A stretch of 6,986 bases of DNA, taken from positions 1 to 6,986 of the forward strand of contig JAZUKH010000270.1 in the NCBI GenBank assembly GCA_045643185.1. Direction: 5' to 3'. The notes under the pieces were generated by a model. That model saw only the letters and a program-made list of their open reading frames with translations, was not told the DNA's origin and ran no database searches. This document shows positions 1-4,958 of the stretch, in pieces (within the stretch, counting starts at the first letter, position 1; the number at the start of each line of letters is the position of its first letter). The stretch is from RGIG464 sp045643185 (GTDB taxonomy: Bacteria; Myxococcota_A; Bradymonadia; UBA4248). The position numbers and the translations under genes are program-made.

Positions 1-1318
1 GAACGACATGGCTACGATCCGACTTCGTAAGATCTTTCTTGATGAAGAAGGTGACGTCGGCGAGTCGGCCGCGGGTGATCTGAATCTTACCGCGGTCAGG
101 CATCTGGTAGTACGGGCAGTCGGGCAGGCCGCCGGACAGGCAGAATTCACCGTTAAATCCGTACAGCTCCTGAGGAATCGTCTTGCCGCACGTAGCGCAG
201 CTGACTTCCTGCGGCCCTTGGTCTACGAATTCTTCTTCTTCATCGACCTGGTTGCGTTTGATGATGATCACGACGGCTACGCCAATGCCGAGGAGCAGGC
301 CAAGCGACAGGAAGATCCACAAAAGCAGGTGATTTTTTGAAAGGTTCGGCCACTGGATCTTGGTGGATGCTTTTTCTTCGCCCGTGCCGGTCTTAACGAC
401 GAGCTGCATGGCGTATTTGCCAGCCTCGAGATAGTTGTCGCCGTCCATATTGATCGTGGCATCCAACAGGTAGCGTTTATAGATGTAGTCGTAGACTTCG
501 TGCTGGATCTTATGCTGGAAATCTTGTGTCGTGGTGGCTTCGAGATACAGGCCGCCCGTATTGGTCGCAATACGTTTGATGATATGGACGTTCGACATAC
601 CAGCCTGGCCATCGGGGCTGTAACCGATGACGATCGGCGTGATGTTGTTCTTTTTGAGTTCGTCGGTGAGTGCACTGACCAGTCGGATGGCGTGATCCTG
701 GTCACCCACGACGGAACCTTCGGCGTCGCTGATCAACACCAGATATTTATGCGAAACGTTTTGGAGGCTTTCGAGGGCAGCGAGGGCAGGATTGAAGGAT
801 TGGAACAGGTTCGGTTCAAGGCCGGTCGTATTCTGCATTTCACCCAACGCACGCGACAGCAACGCTTCCGACGCGCGCGTCCAACCCACAGGTCTCGGGT
901 TGGTGTCGTACGGAATCGCGTTCACCATATCGATCTTACGGTCGATTCGCTGCACCAGCGTGATCAGGTTTGAACGGATCGCAAAACTCTCTTCACTGTA
1001 GTTCTTGGCAATCGGGAAAATAAATATGATGCCTACGCCTTTGTCGCCGTCCACAAATTCGCGGATCTGCGCATTTTCAAGCACTGGGCGCTTGTCGTCG
1101 ATGACCAGCGAACAGTCCGTTTCTTTCACGCCTGACATGACCATCTGATCGCCCTGGCGAAGGTCAAAATAAATCGAAATCTTCGCTTCTTCAGCGCTGT
1201 CACCGTCTTTCGGCAGGTCGACATCTTCAATTTTAAGGACATTCGCAAAGGCCAGTGTCGGGATCAGGACAAAGAAGAACGCCAAAAGCCAACCCAGTAA
1301 GCCAGCTCGTCTATGCAT
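1..1318 (-). CDS. Membrane-anchored VWA-like protein with cytoplasmic four-Cys motif (3' end beyond window)
   Basis: The reading frame is open for 439 codons from ATG 1318-1316 and runs off the left edge, so the C-terminus is missing. An SD (GGAGG, 1324-1328) lies 5 bases before the start. A Sec signal peptide spans residues 1-25 (likely cleavage AFA|N). Residues 26-95 look like a short beta-rich segment. Residues about 95-285 resemble a von Willebrand factor A fold: the hydrophobic strand GVGIIFIFPI (95-104), a GWTRASEALL helix with Thr147, and the strand YLVLISDAEGS (192-202) with Asp198. The usual DxSxS of the metal site is not visible; the equivalent place reads AKNYSEES, so metal binding may be lost. 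A transmembrane helix follows at 331-353, then an acidic patch and Cys374, Cys377, Cys393 and Cys401, a probable zinc-binding knuckle. The topology implies a periplasmic VWA-like domain and a cytoplasmic tail. The domain starting near residue 411 is cut off and cannot be named; FHA is possible. The function is unknown. Confidence 0.9.
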   Translation of the reverse strand, partial: MHRRAGLLGWLLAFFFVLIPTLAFANVLKIEDVDLPKDGDSAEEAKISIYFDLRQGDQMVMSGVKETDCSLVIDDKRPVLENAQIREFVDGDKGVGIIFIFPIAKNYSEESFAIRSNLITLVQRIDRKIDMVNAIPYDTNPRPVGWTRASEALLSRALGEMQNTTGLEPNLFQSFNPALAALESLQNVSHKYLVLISDAEGSVVGDQDHAIRLVSALTDELKKNNITPIVIGYSPDGQAGMSNVHIIKRIATNTGGLYLEATTTQDFQHKIQHEVYDYIYKRYLLDATINMDGDNYLEAGKYAMQLVVKTGTGEEKASTKIQWPNLSKNHLLLWIFLSLGLLLGIGVAVVIIIKRNQVDEEEEFVDQGPQEVSCATCGKTIPQELYGFNGEFCLSGGLPDCPYYQMPDRGKIQITRGRLADVTFFIKKDLTKSDRSHVV

Positions 1319-1366
1319 AATTGCCTCCGATAAAAATAAGTTCAAAAGCCCAAAAAGGGTTTTATC

Positions 1367-1396
1367 ATCTTATCACAGAATAACCATTTCTGTAAA
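1367..1396 (-). promoter_or_regulatory. Candidate promoter of the VWA-like gene
   Basis: Read on the minus strand, a TTTACA -35 (1391-1396) and a TAAGAT -10 (1367-1372) are separated by 18 bases. The -10 is preceded by TGA, giving an extended -10 form. Transcription would start near 1360, leaving a leader of about 40 bases before the ATG at 1318. This is a pattern match only. Confidence 0.45.
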
Positions 1397-1412
1397 ATGT
1401 AGGATTGTTTTT

Positions 1413-1543
1413 GGGGCGCGCGTCTATGCGCAAGGCGCATACGACGCGCTGGCGGCGCGATCTGCCGCAGGGCGTCAGATAGGCGCCGCCGGGCTGCACA
1501 AGCGTGTGGGGCGGTGCTGATCCTGCGGGGCGGGGCGGCAGGT
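1413..1543. repeat. G+C-dense structured intergenic element with stacked inverted repeats
   Basis: This block differs sharply in composition from its A+T-rich flanks. It holds an inverted repeat at 1418-1449: arms 1418-1431 and 1435-1449, 14 pairs, one bulged C at 1442, loop AAG. Directly after it lies a second one at 1451-1490: GGCGGCGC pairs with 1483-1490 and ATCTG pairs with 1476-1480, around an 11-base loop. Weaker stems follow: CACA/TGTG near 1497-1508 and CCTGC/GCAGG across 1522-1542. No T-run follows on either strand, so it is not a simple terminator. The frames that stay open through it are Arg/Ala/Pro-rich and look like composition artefacts. It may be a dispersed palindromic repeat or a structured RNA segment; only genome-wide copies would decide. 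Confidence 0.6.
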
Positions 1544-1591
1544 TTTCTAGGCACGGTGCCCTGTTTCAAAAAATCTGTTGTTTCGGACAGC

Positions 1592-1620
1592 TTGCAAGTT
1601 ATACCTACATGGGGTATAGA
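1592..1620 (+). promoter_or_regulatory. Candidate promoter of the ribbon-helix-helix gene, overlapped by an inverted repeat
   Basis: A TTGCAA -35 (1592-1597) and a TATAGA -10 (1615-1620) are 17 bases apart, predicting a start near 1627. The inverted repeat TATACC (1600-1605) / GGTATA (1613-1618), with a 7-base gap, covers the spacer and most of the -10. A protein bound there would block RNA polymerase, which fits an autorepressed small regulator. The pattern is visible in the sequence; the role is inferred. Confidence 0.5.
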
Positions 1621-1631
1621 GTACGACTTAA

Positions 1632-1645
1632 GTGCACAAGTGCAC
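1632..1645. promoter_or_regulatory. Tandem GTGCAC palindromes, operator candidate
   Basis: Two copies of the perfect palindrome GTGCAC (1632-1637 and 1640-1645) are repeated with an 8-base period, just after the predicted transcription start of the ribbon-helix-helix gene. Tandem palindromes with 8-base spacing are the known operator layout of some ribbon-helix-helix repressors (MetJ met boxes). A direct repeat ATGTTAC also occurs at 1649-1655 and 1669-1675. The link to the downstream protein is inference. Confidence 0.4.
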
Positions 1646-1687
1646 CGAATGTTACCCGAAACTAATTTATGTTACAGGAGAAATGCC

Positions 1688-1909
1688 ATGAACAAACCGG
1701 AAATGCCTGTGGATCCTAAATCAGATAAGCGTAAACAGAGCGTTTACTTTCCAGTGGATATGCTCGAAGAGATCCAGCGTGAAGCACTTCGCCAGGACAG
1801 AACTGTTTCTTGGATCGTTCAGCGTGCGTGGCGCATTGCCCGCAATCAGATCGTCAATTATCCTTCAATTAACGACTCAAACGACGAATTGCCTGACGAT
1901 ATCAAGTAA
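1688..1909 (+). CDS. Small ribbon-helix-helix DNA-binding protein
   Basis: A 73-residue protein. The start at 1688 is chosen because GGAG (1677-1680) sits 7 bases upstream; the frame stays open further 5' only through the G+C-dense intergenic block, and the ATG at 1683 meets a stop at once. After a hydrophilic tail (1-15) comes KQSVYFPVDMLEEIQ, a typical ribbon-helix-helix beta strand plus first helix. It is followed by ALRQDRTVSWIVQRAWRIA, with a turn and second helix, and then a short acidic C-terminus. The pattern closely resembles a small family (as I recall, TIGR04563) common in Myxococcota. Proteins of this fold dimerise and insert the beta strand in the DNA major groove. The neighbouring palindromes at 1600-1618, 1632-1645 and 1912-1924 are plausible targets. 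No toxin gene follows it, so an antitoxin role is not supported. Confidence 0.85.
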   Translation: MNKPEMPVDPKSDKRKQSVYFPVDMLEEIQREALRQDRTVSWIVQRAWRIARNQIVNYPSINDSNDELPDDIK

Positions 1910-1911
1910 TA

Positions 1912-1924
1912 TCACGGCCCGTGA
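1912..1924. promoter_or_regulatory. Perfect 13-base palindrome between the regulator and the Mur-like gene
   Basis: TCACGG (1912-1917) and CCGTGA (1919-1924) are perfect inverted arms around one C, 2 bases after the stop of the ribbon-helix-helix gene and 18 bases before the next start. The centre leaves no room for an RNA loop and the T-run at 1937-1942 is 12 bases away, so a protein-binding site is likelier than a terminator. Confidence 0.35.
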
Positions 1925-1942
1925 CCATAGTTAGGATTTTTT

Positions 1943-3169
1943 ATGATGAACAGTGTCCATATCTGTGGCGCGGGTGGAATCGGGACGAGCGGCGTTGCCC
2001 TCGTCCTGCAGTCGCTCGGTTGCCACGTCACTGCGACCGACGCCTGCACCAGCGAGATCACGGCGTTGCTCGCTCGATTGGGTGTGCCCGTTGAAACGAA
2101 ACCTCGTCCAGACTGGGCTAAAAGCGCCGAATGCGTCATTGCGCCCAACGCATTTCCTCAAGATCACCCCGAACTCGTGGCTGCAAAAGAAGCGGGTGTG
2201 CCCGTGATGACGCGTACCGAGGCTCTGTTGCGACTTTGCGCCGAACACGCGGCTTCGACCACGATCTGTATCGGCACTACGGCACGTGCCAGAACCGCCG
2301 CATTGATCGCCGCCAATCGCCCGGATGCCGGTTACTGCCTCGGTTTGGCACCAAAAGGTTTCGTGACACACGCGAAATTCGCAAAAGACATGGTGCTCGA
2401 TCTCGACGAGCGTGAGCTGTTGGAACACGTTGAGCTGCTCTCGGCGTTGAAATGCGCGACTTTGCTCGTCAGCGACATGGCTGAACAGCCCCTCGGTTAT
2501 TACGCCAAAAACTGGTCTTTCCAGGCTTGTTTGGAGGCTTGCGCGCCACGCGTCGACCGGGTCGTGTATCCGCAATTCAGCGAAAATAACAAACTTGAGT
2601 TTTGGTCGGGTATCGGTCCTCAGGCTCAGCGACTGACGGCGTTTGATCTCGAACTCACTGCTCAGCAGGCTCGTCTTGTGTCGCCTGACTCGGTCGATAC
2701 ACTCGCCGCGGCGCCCTTGCCTGACCTGTCGGCATTTGCAGCGGCACGCACCCTGTTGGGCGCACAGACTCAGATAAACGATGTCACAAGCGTCGGCTGG
2801 TTCGAAAAGGTCGACGAGCGCCGCGTCTTCGACATTCGTATGCACCCGGTCAATATCCAAAATGCCATTCGTGCCATGAAGGCGTGTTACCCCAACGAAG
2901 CGCTGACTGTCGTCATTCGCCCGTTTGCCTCAACGCACGCGCGTTACGACATGAATATTTGGCGAAAAGCCTTTGCCGGGGCTCAGGAGGTCATCGTTGT
3001 GACACCCGGCTACCAGGTGCCTGACAAGGCTTGTCGGCAACTCGCCACGGCCTTCAAAATGCGCGGTCTGGCTGCCTCGGTCCAGCCCCGAAAACAGGTC
3101 TACGCCGATTTTACACCAACGGGTGAACACCAACTCTGGATCGGTGCGCCTGAACTCATGAAACCATGA
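1943..3169 (+). CDS. Mur-ligase-like protein (MurC/Mpl type) lacking ATP-binding and catalytic motifs
   Basis: 408 residues, a little shorter than MurC or Mpl. Residues 5-105 match the N-terminal Rossmann domain of MurC/Mpl: VHICGAGGIGTSG, then an aspartate at the end of the second strand (ATD, 31-33), and later PQDHPELVAAKEAGVPVMTR. The central domain is degenerate. The P-loop GTxGKT reads GTTARART (111-118) with no GK; the usual ExDE region reads LDLDERE (152-158); the NxxxDH region reads SDMAEQP (177-183). The C-terminal domain is recognisable (FDIRMHPVNI 296-305, TVVIRPFAS 322-330, AFAGAQEVIVV 343-353) and keeps His-Pro of the family's HHP. True family members join amino acids or peptides to UDP-MurNAc using ATP; this one probably cannot. 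It may bind a UDP-sugar or act as a scaffold or regulator. AGGA (1933-1936) precedes the ATG; ATG 1946 is an alternative start. Its stop overlaps metF. Confidence 0.85.
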   Translation: MMNSVHICGAGGIGTSGVALVLQSLGCHVTATDACTSEITALLARLGVPVETKPRPDWAKSAECVIAPNAFPQDHPELVAAKEAGVPVMTRTEALLRLCAEHAASTTICIGTTARARTAALIAANRPDAGYCLGLAPKGFVTHAKFAKDMVLDLDERELLEHVELLSALKCATLLVSDMAEQPLGYYAKNWSFQACLEACAPRVDRVVYPQFSENNKLEFWSGIGPQAQRLTAFDLELTAQQARLVSPDSVDTLAAAPLPDLSAFAAARTLLGAQTQINDVTSVGWFEKVDERRVFDIRMHPVNIQNAIRAMKACYPNEALTVVIRPFASTHARYDMNIWRKAFAGAQEVIVVTPGYQVPDKACRQLATAFKMRGLAASVQPRKQVYADFTPTGEHQLWIGAPELMKP

Positions 3170-4125
3170 AAATCATTGATCAACTGAAGCAAAAGGCTCA
3201 ACTCGATCAAAAGACGGTCTCCTTCGAGTATTATCCGCCCAAATGTCGAGATCACTGGCCGGCTTTTTACGAAAAAGTCGAGCGCATGTCGAAATTTGCA
3301 CCCGACTTTATTGATGTGACCTGGGGAACCGGTGATCCAACGAGTTTTGCGAGTCTCGAAGTGGCTGACCAGATTCAGCGCAGGACCGGGATCGAAACGA
3401 TGATGCACCTGACGTGCACGCACCGGTCCCGCACGGAATTGCTCGCCATTGTCGACCAGTTGATCGCACAAACGCCCATCCGTAACCTCATGGCGTTGCG
3501 CGGCAATCGTCCGCTCAATGGTAACTGGGTCAAGCCCAATGACGGCTTTGCTTCGGCTTGTGAGCTCGTCCGCGCTTTGCGCGAGCGTTTTGGCGCACAA
3601 CTGGGCATATCCGTCGCTGGTTACCCCGAAGGGCACCGCGAAGATGGCTTGCCGCCCGATCCAGCTTATGTGCGCACACCGGGCTATTTCAAAGAAATTG
3701 ACTACTTGCGCCAAAAAGTATCGGCCGGCGCTGACTTTGTCGTGACTCAGCTTTGTTTTGATATGGATCAACTCTGTCGTTACCGCGACGACTGCGTGTC
3801 GGCCGGTATCCAGGTGCCGATCATTCCCGGACTCCTGCCGTTGCACAGTCACCGGACTTGGCAGAAAATAGCCATGTTCTCGGCCTCGATTCCCGCGTCG
3901 TTAGCTCAACAGTATGACAGGCATCGCGACGACGATGATGAGGCGCTTCAAGACTTTGCGCTCGACTTGCTCGACGCTCAAAAAATGCGTTTGTTTGCCG
4001 AAGGCTTTGTCGGCATTCACTTGTATACGCTCAATCACGAGCGCTTGCTGTCCAGCTGGTTTTCACGGAACGCGGCCGATCATCCTGGTTCAGGCGAGTT
4101 GGGCGTTTATGAAAAATCCAACTAA
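3166..4125 (+). CDS. metF: Methylenetetrahydrofolate reductase
   Basis: 319 residues, the length of a bacterial enzyme lacking the eukaryotic regulatory domain. It is an FAD-dependent TIM barrel that reduces 5,10-methylene- to 5-methyl-tetrahydrofolate, the methyl donor for methionine synthesis, in the cytoplasm. Motifs in order: SFEYYPPK (19-26) with the catalytic Glu21, DVTWG (50-54), MMHLTC (79-84), NLMALRGN (107-114), SVAGYPEGH (149-157), GADFVVTQLCFD (188-199), PIIPGLLPL (218-226) and GIHLYTLN (283-290). Wording such as SVAGYPEGH and SAGADFVVTQL is closer to eukaryotic MTHFR than to E. coli MetF. Oddity: the aspartate of the ALRGD motif, next to the flavin, is Asn114 here. The ATG overlaps the stop of the Mur-like gene (ATGA) and has no clear SD, so translation is probably coupled. 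Confidence 0.95.
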   Translation: MKIIDQLKQKAQLDQKTVSFEYYPPKCRDHWPAFYEKVERMSKFAPDFIDVTWGTGDPTSFASLEVADQIQRRTGIETMMHLTCTHRSRTELLAIVDQLIAQTPIRNLMALRGNRPLNGNWVKPNDGFASACELVRALRERFGAQLGISVAGYPEGHREDGLPPDPAYVRTPGYFKEIDYLRQKVSAGADFVVTQLCFDMDQLCRYRDDCVSAGIQVPIIPGLLPLHSHRTWQKIAMFSASIPASLAQQYDRHRDDDDEALQDFALDLLDAQKMRLFAEGFVGIHLYTLNHERLLSSWFSRNAADHPGSGELGVYEKSN

Positions 4126-4164
4126 ATTATTGGATACAAAGACGTTTGGTTGTGCTACACTTCG

Positions 4165-4190
4165 TTGGACGGATTTGGTGGCTTTATACT
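4165..4190 (+). promoter_or_regulatory. Weak candidate promoter for folB
   Basis: A good -10 (TATACT, 4185-4190) lies 24 bases before the folB ATG, but the best -35 (TTGGAC, 4165-4170) is only 14 bases upstream. A second option is the extended -10 TGCTACACT (4153-4161). The 89-base gap after metF and the absence of a terminator there leave both read-through and a separate start possible. Confidence 0.3.
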
Positions 4191-4214
4191 TACTCTTAAT
4201 CGTTGAGAACGATC

Positions 4215-4580
4215 ATGCAACAATCCCATATCATTATTAACGACCTTAAGTTTTACGGCTATCACGGGGTTTATCCCGAAGAAGCAGTCATTGGCACGTC
4301 GTTTAGTGTCGATGTGGATATTCAGCTCAATCCCAAATTGCTGTGCTTTGAGACGGATTCACTTGATGATGCGCTCGACTACGAAAGTGTTATTTGCAGT
4401 ATTATGTCGATCGGCACAAAACGGCGTTTCAAGCTCATTGAGCGTCTCGCGCTTGTTATCGCTGACAACATTTTGAATCAGCGTGCCGTTGCCGGCGTCA
4501 CTGTGACGGTGCGCAAACTCGTGAAGTTCGCAACCACAGAACCCCAGTGGGTGGCCGTACAGGTCACGAAAATGAAGTAA
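4215..4580 (+). CDS. folB: Dihydroneopterin aldolase
   Basis: 121 residues, the usual size. FolB cleaves 7,8-dihydroneopterin to 6-hydroxymethyl-dihydropterin and glycolaldehyde in tetrahydrofolate synthesis; the family forms octamers in the cytoplasm. Visible signatures: FYGYHGVYPEEAVIG (13-27) with Glu23 at the conserved acidic position, LDYESV (54-59) with the active-site Tyr56, LIERLALVIADNIL (74-87) with the substrate-binding Glu76, and VTVRKLVKFA (97-106) with the catalytic Lys101. The usual KPxAP after the lysine is altered to KLVKFA, a mild divergence. ATG 4215 is chosen because GAGA (4205-4208) is 6 bases upstream; an in-frame TTG at 4203 would add four residues but has no SD. It follows metF on the same strand, so two folate genes sit side by side, and a strong terminator closes the unit. 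Confidence 0.93.
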   Translation: MQQSHIIINDLKFYGYHGVYPEEAVIGTSFSVDVDIQLNPKLLCFETDSLDDALDYESVICSIMSIGTKRRFKLIERLALVIADNILNQRAVAGVTVTVRKLVKFATTEPQWVAVQVTKMK

Positions 4581-4640
4581 TTTTACCATATTCGCCAGTT
4601 GGTGTGGCGGTATTAGCTGGGCAAATACGAATTTTTAATG

Positions 4641-4670
4641 ACCGATGCGTTTAGACGTATCGGTTTTTTT
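4641..4670 (+). terminator. Rho-independent terminator after folB
   Basis: Arms 4641-4650 and 4655-4664 form a 10-pair stem (one G-U) with the loop TTAG, followed by an unbroken T-run ending at 4670. It lies 60 bases after the folB stop and should end the metF-folB transcript. Confidence 0.9.
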
Positions 4671-4722
4671 ATTCTTCGGGTTTTGCCTCGGTCGAAGTGT
4701 GACATGCACGCCACAGCTTGAA

Positions 4723-4825
4723 TGCTATGATGAATCTGTCATGGGCGTCATCAGCACTTTCACCCACAAATGATACTCTTTTTTTTCCTGGATCGGGCGT
4801 AACGCATAAATTGCGTATTTTTTTT
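4723..4825 (+). other. Possible small transcript between folB and the barrel gene
   Basis: An extended -10 (TGCTATGAT, 4723-4731) has a -35-like GTGACA at 4699-4704, although the spacing of 21 bases is long. About 80 bases on, ACGCA (4802-4806) and TGCGT (4812-4816) form a short stem followed by eight T (4818-4825), a weak terminator. Together they could bound a small RNA of roughly 90 bases. A further T8 run lies at 4779-4786. No open frame with an SD is seen. The short stem and poor spacing keep this speculative; otherwise this 378-base gap holds only leader elements. Confidence 0.2.
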
Positions 4826-4847
4826 GAAGTGATTTTTTAGGTTAAAG

Positions 4848-4868
4848 TTGGCACGAAACGCGCATAAT
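4848..4868 (+). promoter_or_regulatory. Promoter candidate of the barrel gene (sigma-54-like or sigma-70)
   Basis: TGGCACG (4849-4855), four bases, then GCGCA (4860-4864) gives GG and GC dinucleotides 12 bases apart, the spacing of sigma-54 promoters, with TGGCACG matching the -24 element fully and the -12 only in its GC. Alternatively CATAAT (4863-4868) is a good sigma-70 -10, with GTTAAA (4841-4846) as a weak -35 at 16 bases and the T-tract 4833-4838 as an upstream element. Either reading gives a leader of about 80 bases. Confidence 0.4.
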
Positions 4869-4888
4869 CACGAACCTGTGACTTAACG

Positions 4889-4901
4889 GACTGACTCAGT
4901 C
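4889..4901. promoter_or_regulatory. 13-base palindrome in the leader of the barrel gene
   Basis: GACTGA and TCAGTC are perfect inverted arms around one central C, just downstream of the candidate promoter. This is consistent with a dimeric regulator site; no partner can be named. Confidence 0.3.
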
Positions 4902-4933
4902 TCTTGAGCCTTTTCATGCGATTCAATTTACAT

Positions 4934-4953
4934 CTGGAGATTCCAGTAGGAGG
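4934..4953 (+). promoter_or_regulatory. Small hairpin abutting a strong ribosome binding site
   Basis: CTGGA (4934-4938) pairs with TCCAG (4942-4946) around a GAT loop. AGGAGG (4948-4953) begins 2 bases later and lies 5 bases before the ATG at 4959. The hairpin leaves the SD free and fixes this start firmly. Confidence 0.55.
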
Positions 4954-4958
4954 ATATC

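Noticed and set aside
8..973. Plus-strand frames opposite the VWA-like gene
   Set aside because: The minus-strand frame is continuous, with signal peptide, SD and membrane helix; the plus-strand frames overlap each other and lack motifs.
1342..1569. A 75-codon Arg/Ala/Pro-rich frame on the minus strand through the hairpin block
   Set aside because: Its composition follows directly from the G+C-rich palindromes, and no SD is present.
1514..1687. An N-terminal extension of the ribbon-helix-helix gene into the G+C-dense block
   Set aside because: The family begins close to the 1688 start, which has an SD, and the candidate promoter lies inside the supposed extension.
1912..1942. The palindrome plus T-run before the Mur-like gene as a terminator
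   Set aside because: The palindrome has no loop, the T-run is 12 bases away, and the T-run lies between the SD and the start codon.
1931..2860. A 309-codon minus-strand frame opposite the Mur-like gene
   Set aside because: The sense strand has clear Mur-ligase homology; the antisense frame shows no motifs and no translation signals.
1688..3169. The ribbon-helix-helix gene and its neighbour as a toxin-antitoxin pair
   Set aside because: The downstream protein is a 408-residue Mur-ligase homologue, not a small toxin, and there is no toxin-family motif.
3100..3852. A 250-codon minus-strand frame opposite metF
   Set aside because: It is antisense to an unmistakable metF and has no recognisable domain.
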